Assembly: GCA_017466215.1 (NCBI GenBank)
Contig: JAFTUO010000063.1
Coordinates: forward strand, 1 to 50,567
Source: Oscillospiraceae bacterium
GTDB lineage: Bacteria; Bacillota; Clostridia; Oscillospirales; Oscillospiraceae
Reading direction: 5' to 3'
DNA length: 50,567 nucleotides
Shown here: positions 31,968 to 40,568 of the stretch, piece by piece
How the letters are laid out: each line of letters begins with the position of its first letter
Position numbering within the stretch: the stretch's first letter is position 1
Translations under genes and position numbers: made by a program
The notes under the pieces: generated by a model
Told to the model about the DNA's origin: nothing
Database searches by the model: none
The model's input: only the letters and a program-made list of their open reading frames with translations

Positions 31968-32404
31968 TAAAACAATGTCGTTATCCAATAAATAAGTCCA
32001 TATAGCACACTGGCACTCACACCATAGACAATGACCGGGCCGGCGATGGTGAACATTTTCGCACCAACGCCGAGAATAAAGCCCTCGGTTTTGAATTCTA
32101 CGGCCGGGGCGGCGATGGAATTGGCAAAGCCCGTGATGGGTACCAGCGTTCCGGCGCCCGCGAATTTGGCGATATTATCGTATAAGCTCAGCCCTGTCAG
32201 CAGCGCGGAAAGGGCCACCAGGGAGCAGGACGCAGCTGTGGCGGCATCCTTCTTCTCCAAGCCCAGCGCAAGATAGCCATTGGTAGCCAGCTGGCCCAGC
32301 ACGCAAATAAATCCGCCGATCAAAAATGCGTTGATGCAATTCTTCTTCATCGGCGATTTAGGGCTCAAACTCCCTACCAATTTTCCGTATTCCCGTTCTG
32401 TCAT
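31967..32404 (-). CDS. spoVAC: Stage V sporulation protein AC
   Basis: 145 residues from the ATG at 32404, placed seven bases after GGAGG; ATGs at 32410 and 32422 overlap or precede that site. Family marks are KLVGSLSPKSPMKKNCINAF, GGFICVLGQ, FAGAGTLVPITGFANSIAAP and TEGFILGVGAKMFTIAGPVI. SpoVAC is a membrane channel subunit that moves calcium-dipicolinate during spore formation and germination, so the organism probably sporulates. The usual partners spoVAD and spoVAE are not beside it: the next features are a terminator on one side and a repeat element on the other. No sigma-G-type promoter was identified with confidence. Confidence 0.92.
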   Translation of the reverse strand: MTEREYGKLVGSLSPKSPMKKNCINAFLIGGFICVLGQLATNGYLALGLEKKDAATAASCSLVALSALLTGLSLYDNIAKFAGAGTLVPITGFANSIAAPAVEFKTEGFILGVGAKMFTIAGPVIVYGVSASVLYGLIYWITTLF

Positions 32405-32465
32405 TTCCATCCCTCCGAACATAGGTTGTCCGAAAATGCAGATTTTACGCAGAAATGAATAAAAA

Positions 32466-32582
32466 GGCTGTCATTCCGAGTGAAGCGCAGCGAAATCGAG
32501 GAATCCACGCACTTAAATCACTGATCAGCAGTCATAATGTGCCAGGATCCTTCGACTCGCTATGCTCGCTCAGGATGACAGC
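32466..32582. repeat. MITE-like repeat with 38-base imperfect terminal inverted repeats
   Basis: About 117 bases. The left end GCTGTCATTCCGAGTGAAGC and the right end, read in reverse, GCTGTCATCCTGAGCGAGCA are imperfect inverted copies; the arms end in GGAATCC and GGATCC. The pattern matches a dispersed intergenic element I recall from many Firmicutes. It has no coding capacity and lies between spoVAC and rnc. Only one copy is in the window. Confidence 0.7.
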
Positions 32583-32592
32583 TTCGTTATGT

Positions 32593-33282
32593 TCAATTAT
32601 CAGCCTCGGGGAACAGTTTTTCAATGGCCGCGTGGGCTGCCGCCTGTTCGGCACGCTTTTTGCTGCTGCCGTCACCGGTACCAACAACTTCATCATTGAG
32701 CGTAAGCTCTACGGTGAACTGCTTGTCGTGATCCGGGCCGGACTCGCCCACCAGCCGGTAGGAAAGTACCTGATTTTTCTTCTGCTGCACCAGCTCCTGC
32801 AGCGCAGTTTTGTAATCGGCATTGTGCATCCGCTTGGTCGGGACGTTGATCAGCACGAACTTCTCCACGAATGCAGAAGCCGCCGCCATTCCGCCGTCTA
32901 AGTAGCACGCCGCGATCACGGACTCCACCGCATCCGCCAAAATCGAATTGCGCTTACGTCCGCCACCTTGCTCCTCGCCCTTGCCAAGCAGGAAATACTT
33001 GCCAAGCTCCAAACGGTTGGCGATCTCCGCCAGGGTAGTCTCACAGACCATATCCGCCCGCATTCGGGTCAACTCGCCCTCCGGCCGGTCAGGAAACGTC
33101 CGGTACAAGAACTCCGCCACCAGCATTCCCAGCACCGAGTCACCCAGAAATTCCAGCCGCTCGTTGCTCATCAGGCTGTTGTGCCAGCGCTCATTGGCAT
33201 AGGACGAATGGGACAGCGCATTTTGCAGCAGGCCGATATTATGGAATCGGTAGCCGATGGCCGCCTCCAGTTCATTCAGCAT
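32593..33282 (-). CDS. rnc: Ribonuclease III
   Basis: 229 residues, normal length. The catalytic signature NERLEFLGDSVLGMLVAEFL is near residues 40-59, the second acidic cluster is in LADAVESVIAACYLDGG, and a C-terminal double-stranded-RNA-binding domain reads YKTALQELVQQKK ... GDGSSKKRAEQAAAHAAIEK. The enzyme cuts double-stranded RNA in rRNA maturation and RNA decay. The start lies inside the end of plsX (11-base overlap), so translation is probably coupled. It is the last gene of the rlmB-type/dprA/topA/trmFO/plsX/rnc unit. The MITE-like repeat starts ten bases past its stop. Confidence 0.97.
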   Translation of the reverse strand: MLNELEAAIGYRFHNIGLLQNALSHSSYANERWHNSLMSNERLEFLGDSVLGMLVAEFLYRTFPDRPEGELTRMRADMVCETTLAEIANRLELGKYFLLGKGEEQGGGRKRNSILADAVESVIAACYLDGGMAAASAFVEKFVLINVPTKRMHNADYKTALQELVQQKKNQVLSYRLVGESGPDHDKQFTVELTLNDEVVGTGDGSSKKRAEQAAAHAAIEKLFPEADN

Positions 33283-34312
33283 TTTCCGTCTCCTCCTGGG
33301 CAGTTAAGGCCATTAAGCCCTGCTCCAGCTCCTGCGCAACATTGCACTGCGCAGCCGCCTCTGCCTGCCGGATGGCGTTGCAGAAGGCCAGCGCATCAGA
33401 CGAGCCGTGGGCCTTGATCACCGGCTTGCGGATGCCCAGGAACTGGGTGCCGCCGATCTCCCGGTAATCCAGCATCTTCACCAGATCCTTTACGCCGGAT
33501 TTGCTGAAAATGTAGCCGATCATTGTAAGTACATTTTTCTTGAACATCCGCTTCATCAGGCTGCCCATAAACATAGCCGTGCCCTCGATGGACTTGAGCA
33601 GCACATTGCCGCTGAAGCCGTCGCAGACAACTACATCCACAGCGCCCAGAGGTACGTCCCGGGCCTCCACATTGCCCACGAAATTCAGAATTCCGCGTTC
33701 AGAAGCCTGTGTCAGAAGAGCATAAGCCTCTTTCTGCAGGGGTGTGCCCTTGGTGTCCTCTGTGCCGATGTTCAGCAGGCCCACCCGGGGATTTTCGATG
33801 CCCAGAGATTTCTTGGCGTGCAGCGAACCCATCAGGCCAAACTGCAGCAGAAATTCCGGTGTACACTCGGCATTTGCGCCGCAATCCAAAATCACGGTCT
33901 TGCCGCCGGCCTTATTGGGCATCGCAGGACCCATTGCCGCGCGTCGCACGCCCTTGACCCGCTTGACGATCAGCGTCGCGCCGCTGAGCAGCGCGCCGGT
34001 GCTGCCTGCAGATACAAAAGCATCGCCCTGCTCCTCAGAGAGCATACGCAGACCCACCACCATAGAGGAATCCTTCTTCGCCCGGATAACCCGGGCAGGA
34101 TCGTCGTGCATATCCACGACTTCCTCTGCATTGGCGATCTCCAGACCCTCCGGCAGGTTGGGGATGTTATTTTGGCGCAGTACATTCAGGATCTCTTCTC
34201 CACGACCCACCAAGGTAATGTGGGAGCCGAATTTTTGTGCCGCTTGGATTGCACCCAGCACGGGTGCTTCGGGGGCGTGATCGCCGCCCATTGCGTCGAG
34301 AATAATTTTCAT
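33272..34312 (-). CDS. plsX: Phosphate acyltransferase PlsX
   Basis: 346 residues. It opens MKIILDAMGGDHAPEAPVLG, the signature of PlsX. Later marks are VGRGEEI, AGSTGALLSG, RAAMGP, LDCGANAECTPEFLLQF, IGTEDTKGTP and VCDGFSGNVLLKSIEG. It converts acyl-ACP to acyl-phosphate, the first step of phospholipid synthesis with PlsY. Ribosome site AGAGGTG precedes the ATG. The typical neighbours fabD, fabG or acpP are absent here: rnc follows directly and trmFO precedes by 16 bases. Confidence 0.97.
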   Translation of the reverse strand: MKIILDAMGGDHAPEAPVLGAIQAAQKFGSHITLVGRGEEILNVLRQNNIPNLPEGLEIANAEEVVDMHDDPARVIRAKKDSSMVVGLRMLSEEQGDAFVSAGSTGALLSGATLIVKRVKGVRRAAMGPAMPNKAGGKTVILDCGANAECTPEFLLQFGLMGSLHAKKSLGIENPRVGLLNIGTEDTKGTPLQKEAYALLTQASERGILNFVGNVEARDVPLGAVDVVVCDGFSGNVLLKSIEGTAMFMGSLMKRMFKKNVLTMIGYIFSKSGVKDLVKMLDYREIGGTQFLGIRKPVIKAHGSSDALAFCNAIRQAEAAAQCNVAQELEQGLMALTAQEETENAE

Positions 34313-34328
34313 AGCGCACCTCTTTCTT

Positions 34329-35633
34329 CTACAGTCCCCGGGCGATCATTTCGTCGATGACCGCCAAGGAACGGTTGGCTATGGCAAGATTCTTTTCTGC
34401 CTTTTTACGAATCCGCTGCTCAAGCGGAGATATTATACTGAAATTGATGTTCATCGGCTGGAAATTTTCAATGCTTTCATCGCTGATATACCAGCCCAGA
34501 GCGCCGATGGCGGTGGTCTTGGGGAAATCGGGCACTTCCCTGCCCGTAACCTTTGCTGCCATAGCGACCGCTGCCAGGAAACCGGATGCCGCCGACTCCA
34601 CATAGCCCTCCACACCGGTCATCTGGCCGGCAAAGGCCACCAATTGGTTGCGCCGGTCCGCATAATAGCGATCCAGCAGCTTGGGGCTTTGCAGGAATGT
34701 ATTGCGGTGCATAACACCGTAGCGGACGAACTCTGCGTTGGCCAAAGCGGGAATCATTGAAAATACCCGCTTCTGCTCGCCGAATTTCAAATGGGTCTGG
34801 AAGCCCACCAGATTGAAAACACTTTTCGATGCATTATCCTGGCGCAGCTGGACCACCGCATAGGGCTCTTTTCCGGTATTGGGATCGGTAAGCCCTACGG
34901 GCTTCAGCGGGCCGTAGCGCAGCGTGTCGAAGCCACGGCGGGCCATAACCTCCACCGGCATACAGCCTTCGAACACATTTTTGTCCTCAAAGCCGTGGAC
35001 CGGCGCTTCCTCCGCCGCCACCAGCTCATTGATAAACGCCTCATACTCCGCTTTATCCATCGAACAGTTGATATAGTCCGGCGTACCACGGTCATAGCGG
35101 CTCTGCCACCAGGCCTTGTCCATATCAATGGACTCCGCCGTTACCAGCGGCGCAGCAGCGTCAAAGAAATGCAAATATTCCGCACCGAAATATTCACCAA
35201 TGGCCTTGGAGAGCGTATCAGAGGTCAGTGGACCGGTGGCAATGATCACCGGGCCGTCGGGAACTTCTGTAATTTCCCGGGAAACGATGGTGATGTTGGG
35301 ATGATTCTTCAGCTTTTCGGTAACTGCTTTGGCAAAGCCCTCACGGTCCACCGCCAGGCATCCACCGGCTTCCACCCGGGTCTGCTCTGCGCAGGAAAGG
35401 ATCAGGCTGCCGCAGCGGCGAAGCTCCTCTTTCAGAAGACCCACCGCGTTTTCCAGCCGGTCGCCACGCAAGGAGTTGGAGCAAACCAGCTCCGCAAAAT
35501 CCGCGCTGTGATGTGCCGGGGTCATCTTATGGGGCTTCATCTCGATCAGCTCTACCGACATGCCCCGCTCGGCCAGCTGCCAGGCTGCTTCCGATCCAGC
35601 CAGGCCTGCGCCGACTACTGTAACGACCGTCAT
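34329..35633 (-). CDS. trmFO: Folate/FAD-dependent tRNA (U54) methyltransferase TrmFO
   Basis: 434 residues. The FAD-binding N-terminus VTVVGAGLAGSEAAWQLAER is followed by ELVCSNSLRGDRLENAVGLL, the family-specific Cys motif, and VDREGFAKAVTEKL. The C-terminal half has PVGLTDPNTGKEPYAVVQLR and FAGQMTGVEGYVESAASGF. It makes ribothymidine at position 54 of tRNA using methylene-tetrahydrofolate. The ATG overlaps the topA stop by four bases, a common topA-trmFO arrangement in Firmicutes. Confidence 0.97.
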   Translation of the reverse strand: MTVVTVVGAGLAGSEAAWQLAERGMSVELIEMKPHKMTPAHHSADFAELVCSNSLRGDRLENAVGLLKEELRRCGSLILSCAEQTRVEAGGCLAVDREGFAKAVTEKLKNHPNITIVSREITEVPDGPVIIATGPLTSDTLSKAIGEYFGAEYLHFFDAAAPLVTAESIDMDKAWWQSRYDRGTPDYINCSMDKAEYEAFINELVAAEEAPVHGFEDKNVFEGCMPVEVMARRGFDTLRYGPLKPVGLTDPNTGKEPYAVVQLRQDNASKSVFNLVGFQTHLKFGEQKRVFSMIPALANAEFVRYGVMHRNTFLQSPKLLDRYYADRRNQLVAFAGQMTGVEGYVESAASGFLAAVAMAAKVTGREVPDFPKTTAIGALGWYISDESIENFQPMNINFSIISPLEQRIRKKAEKNLAIANRSLAVIDEMIARGL

Positions 35634-37804
35634 ACGTCTGCCCCCGATTTCTTGGTAGTCTTCTTAGTTGTCTTTTTCTTGCCCTTGGTCTGGGTATCGT
35701 CAGACTTCTTATAGTAGCCCCGCTTATCTTCCGGCAGGAAGTTAACGCACTTTTCGTTGATACAGAAGGGCTTCATACGGCCTCTGCCGGACTTTTTGAA
35801 CATTGTATTGCCGCACTCAGGGCAATCCAGCTCCGTGGGAACATCCCAGCTCATAAAGCCGCACTGTGCGCCCTTCTCGCAGCCATAGTAAGCATAGCCC
35901 CGCTTGGACTTGCGCTTGAGGATCGTGCCGCCGCAGTTGGGGCAGCGACCGGGCATTTTTTCCACAATGGGCTTGGTGTTCTTACACTCCGGCCAGCCGG
36001 GGCAGGCCAGGAATTTGCCGAAACGGCCCACCTTGATCACCATTTTCTTGCCGCAGATATCGCAAACCTCGTCAGATTCTTCATCCGGCACTTTCAGCCG
36101 GGTGCCCTCCAGAGCAGCCTCCGCGTCGGTCAGTTCCTTGTGGAAGCCGGCGTAAAAATCAGAAAGGACTTCCTTCCAGTTGCGCTTGCCATCTTCCACA
36201 TCGTCCAGACGATTCTCCATATTGGCGGTAAATTCCACATCAATGATGTCCACAAACCGCTCCATCATCAGGCTGTTGACCACCTCACCCAGGGGGGTGG
36301 GCGCGAGGCGCTTGTCGGCCTTTACCACATATTCCCGATCCTGGATGGTAGAAATAATGGATGCATAGGTAGAGGGTCTGCCCACGCCCTTTTCTTCCAT
36401 CGCCTTAACCAGCGTTGCTTCGGTATAACGGGCCGGGGGCTGGGTGAAATGCTGCTCTTTCTTGATATCGGCAATGCTTGCCCGATCGCCGACCTGCAGA
36501 TCCGGCAGCGCAGAGCCGCTCAGCTCCTCCTCATCGTCCTTACCCTCTTCGTAGACCGCAATGAAGCCGGAGAATTTCAGGCTCTGATTGGTGCTGCGGA
36601 AGGTGTGGCCGGCGCACTGGGTATCAATCGCCACAGTATCATACACCGCATTTGCCATCTGGGATGCCACAAAACGGCTCCAGATCAGGCAGTACAGCTT
36701 GTACTGCTCTCTGGTCAGGCTGCCCTGCACCCGCTCGGGATCCAGCTCCACGTGGGTGGGACGGATGGCTTCGTGGGCATCCTGGGCGCCGGCCTTGGTC
36801 TTGAACGCGTGGGGCTTGCCGTAGTAGTAGGCATTGCCGTAACGGTTCTTGATATAGGTCGCTGCAGCGGCCATAGCTTCGTCAGAAATACGCAGAGAGT
36901 CGGTACGCATATAGGTGATAAGACCCAGCGTGCCCTCGCCAGCCACGTCAACACCTTCGTACAGCTGCTGAGCAATGGCCATAGTGCGCTTGGGGGTCAT
37001 ATTCAACTTGCGGGAGGCCTCCTGCTGCAGCGTAGAGGTGGTAAACGGAGGCGCGGCAGAACGCTTCTTCTCCGCTTTCTTGACATTGGTAACCTCAAAT
37101 TCCTTGCCGGTAATATCGTGGATGACGGCGTTGGTCTGCTCCTCGGTCTGCAGCTCGATCTTCTTATCCTTGCCGTGATAATGGGCAACGAAAGATCCGC
37201 TCTTTCCGATGCGATCCAGCTTCACATCCAGCGACCAGTATTCCTTGGGAATGAAGGCGCGGATCTCATTCTCCCGATCCACCACCAGACGGGTCGCCAC
37301 CGACTGGACACGGCCGGCAGACAGACCCCGGCGCACCTTTTTCCACAGCAGCGGGGACAGCTCATAGCCCACGATCCGGTCCAAGATCCGGCGGGCCTGC
37401 TGGGCATCCACCAGAGAATAGTCAATATCTCTGGGCGCGCGGATAGACTCCTTGACCACCCGCTCGGTGATCTCGTTAAAAGTCACCCGGCGTGCCTTGC
37501 TGTCCGGAAGATCCAACAGCTCCTTTAAATGCCAGGAGATGGCTTCGCCCTCACGGTCCGGGTCAGTTGCCAGATACACGGTATCGGCACTTGCTGCTGC
37601 CTTCTTCAGTTCCTTGATCAGGTCCTCTTTCCCGGCAACGGGGACATATTTCGGCGTAAAGTCGTGTTCCAAATCTACGCCCATTGTGCTCTTGGGCAGA
37701 TCCCGCAAATGGCCCATACTGGCCTTTACGGTATAGCCCGCACCCAGGTATTTGCCAATGGTCTTAGCCTTGGAAGGCGACTCTACGATAACAAGGTTTT
37801 CCAT
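35630..37804 (-). CDS. topA: DNA topoisomerase I
   Basis: 724 residues. The Toprim domain starts NLVIVESPSKAKTIGKYLG and contains YLATDPDREGEAISWHL. The active-site Tyr lies in LGLITYMRTDSLRIS near residue 297. Domain arch motifs TLQQEASRKLNMTPKRTM and GVGRPSTYASII are present. The C-terminus has three four-Cys zinc ribbons (CDICGKKM, CPNCGGTI, CPECGNTM) and a Lys-rich tail. It relaxes negative supercoils. Ribosome site AAAGGAAG, five bases before the ATG. It starts 14 bases after dprA. Confidence 0.98.
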   Translation of the reverse strand: MENLVIVESPSKAKTIGKYLGAGYTVKASMGHLRDLPKSTMGVDLEHDFTPKYVPVAGKEDLIKELKKAAASADTVYLATDPDREGEAISWHLKELLDLPDSKARRVTFNEITERVVKESIRAPRDIDYSLVDAQQARRILDRIVGYELSPLLWKKVRRGLSAGRVQSVATRLVVDRENEIRAFIPKEYWSLDVKLDRIGKSGSFVAHYHGKDKKIELQTEEQTNAVIHDITGKEFEVTNVKKAEKKRSAAPPFTTSTLQQEASRKLNMTPKRTMAIAQQLYEGVDVAGEGTLGLITYMRTDSLRISDEAMAAAATYIKNRYGNAYYYGKPHAFKTKAGAQDAHEAIRPTHVELDPERVQGSLTREQYKLYCLIWSRFVASQMANAVYDTVAIDTQCAGHTFRSTNQSLKFSGFIAVYEEGKDDEEELSGSALPDLQVGDRASIADIKKEQHFTQPPARYTEATLVKAMEEKGVGRPSTYASIISTIQDREYVVKADKRLAPTPLGEVVNSLMMERFVDIIDVEFTANMENRLDDVEDGKRNWKEVLSDFYAGFHKELTDAEAALEGTRLKVPDEESDEVCDICGKKMVIKVGRFGKFLACPGWPECKNTKPIVEKMPGRCPNCGGTILKRKSKRGYAYYGCEKGAQCGFMSWDVPTELDCPECGNTMFKKSGRGRMKPFCINEKCVNFLPEDKRGYYKKSDDTQTKGKKKTTKKTTKKSGADV

Positions 37805-37818
37805 TTAATCTTCCTTTC

Positions 37819-39054
37819 CTATTTGAGGGCGACCCGTTTGCCGGGTTTTCTGACGACAACGCCCTGGATCTCCATCAGCGTTAGCTGGGAGAGAACTTCT
37901 CCCGTCGGCATTTGGGATTGGGCGATTACATCGTCCACCAAAAGCTCACCGCCGAGCAGAAGCTGAGCGATCTTGCGCTGATTTTCAGGGAGCGCCTCAA
38001 ATGTTTCTTGAATGTCATAATACGGCTGTGTTTGCTGCTTGTCAATGCCATCTTTGCGCGTATTTTCATCAGTTTCTGCAGTTTTGCGCGGTTTCTTGGG
38101 ATTTTGCGCCACTTTCAGCTCCGGCTTTTCCTCGCCGGTAAAGCCTGCCGGCTGAACGAAGCTCTTATCCGTACGGATCTTGTCCGGATACAGGTTCAGA
38201 TATTCACTGACCACATCCCAGCCGTTACGGACAGGGATCGCACCTTCGCGCATCAGCGCGTTGCTGCCCACGCAGGTAGCTACATCCACATTTCCGGGCA
38301 CGACAAATACATCCCGACCCTGATCCGCCGCCTGCCGGGCGGTGATCAATGCACCGCTTCTTTGGGGTGCTTCTATCACCAGCACACCGTTGGACAGACC
38401 GCTTAAGATTCGGTTTCTGCGAGGAAAATTCCACTTAAAGGGCTCCGTACCGGGAGGAAACTCAGACATCAGGCAGCCGTGCCGCTCCACATCGGCGAAC
38501 AATCCCCGATTGCAGGCAGGATAAACCCTATCCACACCGCAGCCCAGAACGCCAACCACTGCTCCGCCGGCAGTCAATGCACCGGCTGCCGCAGCGCCGT
38601 CAATACCCTCTGCCATACCGGACACCACAATAGCACCGCAGCGAGCCAGCTGACCGCCAATACGCTTGGCCACATTCAAGCCATATGGGGATGCTTTTCT
38701 CGTACCCACCGCAGCGATCACCGGTGTACCGTCCAGATCCGGCAGATGGCCCACATAATACAGCACCATCGGCGGATCGGCAATATTCTTCAGTCTTGCG
38801 GGATATGCGCCGTCATTGAATGTGCAGATATGGATGCCCAGATCTACACATTCCCGCAAAATATCCCCGGCCTCGTGCAGATCCTTCTCCTGCAAGGATT
38901 CCGCGATCTGCTTTGTCATATCCGGAACAGCTGCATACAGCTCGCTGTCGGCAAAGTAAATATCCTCAGGATTGCCAAAATGCGATAACACAGCCAATCT
39001 GTCTCTGTCATTCATATGCGGCCGTGTGGCCAGCCATATCCAATGTATCAGCAT
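37819..39054 (-). CDS. dprA: DNA-processing protein DprA
   Basis: 411 residues from the ATG at 39054. It was chosen because AGAAGG lies nine bases upstream; a start at 39093 would run into the end of the methyltransferase gene. The Rossmann core shows AAVGTRKASPYG, VVSGMAEGIDGAAAAGAL, GVLGCGVDRVYP, SEFPPGTEPFKWNFPRRNRI and GALITARQAADQGRDVFVVPG. A helical N-terminal domain precedes it, and a winged-helix C-terminal domain (about 340-411) follows a charged linker. DprA loads RecA on single-stranded DNA during natural transformation. No other competence genes are in the window. Confidence 0.95.
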   Translation of the reverse strand: MLIHWIWLATRPHMNDRDRLAVLSHFGNPEDIYFADSELYAAVPDMTKQIAESLQEKDLHEAGDILRECVDLGIHICTFNDGAYPARLKNIADPPMVLYYVGHLPDLDGTPVIAAVGTRKASPYGLNVAKRIGGQLARCGAIVVSGMAEGIDGAAAAGALTAGGAVVGVLGCGVDRVYPACNRGLFADVERHGCLMSEFPPGTEPFKWNFPRRNRILSGLSNGVLVIEAPQRSGALITARQAADQGRDVFVVPGNVDVATCVGSNALMREGAIPVRNGWDVVSEYLNLYPDKIRTDKSFVQPAGFTGEEKPELKVAQNPKKPRKTAETDENTRKDGIDKQQTQPYYDIQETFEALPENQRKIAQLLLGGELLVDDVIAQSQMPTGEVLSQLTLMEIQGVVVRKPGKRVALK

Positions 39055-39071
39055 TTCGGTTTTCCTTCTCT

Positions 39072-39824
39072 CTATAGTTTCGTCATCTGCCACATCACGA
39101 TGGTGGCCGCCACCGCCGCATTCAGCGACTCGCAGCGCGGATCCATCGGGATGATCAGCTGGGCATCGGCATCATCCAGGATCTGCCGGCGCACACCCTG
39201 CCCTTCGCTGCCGATCACAACAGCCATATTCTGTACATCTGCCTGCCGCAGATCCTGCGCCCGCTCTGAAAGGGCGGTTACCGCGATGGGAATACCGGCA
39301 TTTTCGCACGCTAGCTTTGCCTGCTCCCAGCTGACGCTGACCGGCGGTGTGCGGAACACCGCACCCATAGAAGCGCGCACCACTTTATGGCTATAGGGAT
39401 CAGCACAGCCTTCCAGCAAGGCCACGGGGATCTGCAATGCATCCGCCGTTCTGAGGATCGTGCCTAAATTTCCCGGGTCTTGAATACCGTCTAAGAAAAG
39501 CATACCGGGCTTGGGCAAAAATTCTGTTTTCTCCGGCAAACGGCAAAGGAACAATGCCCCTTGGGGCGTCTGCATCGGCGAGATGGATTCCATCACATCT
39601 TCCGGCACGCGGACAACGCGCACATGATCCGGCACGTCCGCTTCCACGCCGTCCGACAGGATCACCGTGTCAAGACCCGGCCAATAAGCCACTGCTTCTT
39701 TCAAAAGCTTCGTTCCGTCCGCCACAAAAAGGCCGGTCTCCTCCCGCTCTCTTTTCGAAGAAAGGAGCTTCCTGACCTGCTGCAGCAGCGGATTTTTCCG
39801 GGCCGTAATTCGAATTTCTGTCAT
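39072..39824 (-). CDS. TrmH/SpoU family RNA 2'-O-methyltransferase
   Basis: 250 residues from the ATG at 39824, which follows GGAGGG by nine bases; an upstream TTG at 39842 would include the ribosome site. The N-terminal substrate-binding part reads RKNPLLQQVRKLLSSKRERE and GLFVADGTKLLKEA. The SPOUT core has FLDGIQDPGNLGTILRTADA, KVVRASMGAVFRTP, VVIGSEGQGV and the SAM-binding C-terminus IPMDPRCESLNAAVAATIVM. It methylates rRNA or tRNA; the site cannot be told from sequence. First gene of a six-gene unit reaching rnc, with a promoter at 39871-39898. Confidence 0.94.
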   Translation of the reverse strand: MTEIRITARKNPLLQQVRKLLSSKREREETGLFVADGTKLLKEAVAYWPGLDTVILSDGVEADVPDHVRVVRVPEDVMESISPMQTPQGALFLCRLPEKTEFLPKPGMLFLDGIQDPGNLGTILRTADALQIPVALLEGCADPYSHKVVRASMGAVFRTPPVSVSWEQAKLACENAGIPIAVTALSERAQDLRQADVQNMAVVIGSEGQGVRRQILDDADAQLIIPMDPRCESLNAAVAATIVMWQMTKL

Positions 39825-39870
39825 ATTTCGCAGCCCTCCCAAAAAGGCATACTCTTGGATGATACATTAT

Positions 39871-39898
39871 ATTATAACAAATATCGCCATCAATGCAA
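39871..39898 (-). promoter_or_regulatory. Promoter of the methyltransferase-dprA-topA-trmFO-plsX-rnc unit
   Basis: On the minus strand TTGCAT (39898-39893), a 16-base spacer and a perfect TATAAT (39876-39871), about 50 bases before the ATG at 39824. Confidence 0.65.
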
Positions 39899-39920
39899 GC
39901 TTCTTTTTATTTTGGCGCAA

Positions 39921-39947
39921 AAAACCACCGGCTGAGCCGGTGGTTTT
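39921..39947 (-). terminator. Terminator of greA
   Basis: A 12-bp stem AAAACCACCGGC / GCCGGTGGTTTT with a three-base loop follows the greA stop, and the minus strand continues with TT. Confidence 0.88.
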
Positions 39948-39957
39948 CGTTTTGTAA

Positions 39958-40437
39958 TTAGCCCTCGCGGGTAACGGTGATGACCTTCATTTCGTAAGAG
40001 CCGGCAGGTGCGACAACGGTGAACACATCGCCTGCGGACTTGCCTACGATGGCACGGCCAAAGGGAGAATCGTCAGAAAGCTTGTACTCCATCGGATTGG
40101 CTTCCTGAGAGCCGGTGATGCGGTATGTGGTCTGCTTGCCGGTCTTTACGTCCTCCACCACGACAGTGCAGCCCAGGCCGACGCGGCCGGTTGCTTCGTT
40201 CTCGTCCTCAATGATAACGGCGTGGGACAGGATGTTCTCGATCTCAGCAATGCGGCCGTACAGCTTTGCCTGCTCATTCTTGGCAGCATCGTACTCAGAG
40301 TTTTCGGACAAGTCGCCGTAGGAGCGGGCCTCTGCGATCATCGCAGCGATCTCACGCTCACGGGTGGTCTTCAGATAATTCAGTTCCTTTTCCAGATCTG
40401 CCAGACGCAGACTGGTAATCTTAAATTCCTTTGCCAT
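39958..40437 (-). CDS. greA: Transcription elongation factor GreA
   Basis: 159 residues, standard length. The N-terminal coiled coil includes the acidic tip GDLSENSEYDAAK, which reaches into the polymerase secondary channel to trigger cleavage of backtracked RNA. The C-terminal domain has VVEDVKTGKQTTYRITGSQEA and SPFGRAIVGKSAGDVFTV. It has its own promoter (40483-40511) and terminator, so it is transcribed alone. Confidence 0.98.
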   Translation of the reverse strand: MAKEFKITSLRLADLEKELNYLKTTREREIAAMIAEARSYGDLSENSEYDAAKNEQAKLYGRIAEIENILSHAVIIEDENEATGRVGLGCTVVVEDVKTGKQTTYRITGSQEANPMEYKLSDDSPFGRAIVGKSAGDVFTVVAPAGSYEMKVITVTREG

Positions 40438-40482
40438 ATCAAAAATCCTTTCTGAGAATTAAACTTTCCAATTAGCTTTACC

Positions 40483-40511
40483 ATTATAGTGGAAATATCC
40501 CCTGCCGTCAA
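40483..40511 (-). promoter_or_regulatory. Sigma-A promoter of greA
   Basis: On the minus strand TTGACG (40511-40506), 17-base spacer and a perfect TATAAT (40488-40483), giving a leader of about 40 bases. Confidence 0.82.
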
Positions 40512-40529
40512 GTATTTTTGGAAAAAAGC

Positions 40530-40559
40530 TTCCCACAGCCCGGGTTTGGGCTGTGGGAA
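40530..40559 (-). terminator. Terminator of the ftsE-ftsX-peptidase operon
   Basis: Perfect 12-bp stem TTCCCACAGCCC / GGGCTGTGGGAA with a six-base loop, followed on the minus strand by GCTTTTTT, just after the M23 peptidase stop. Confidence 0.9.
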
Positions 40560-40568
40560 AGAAAAATA

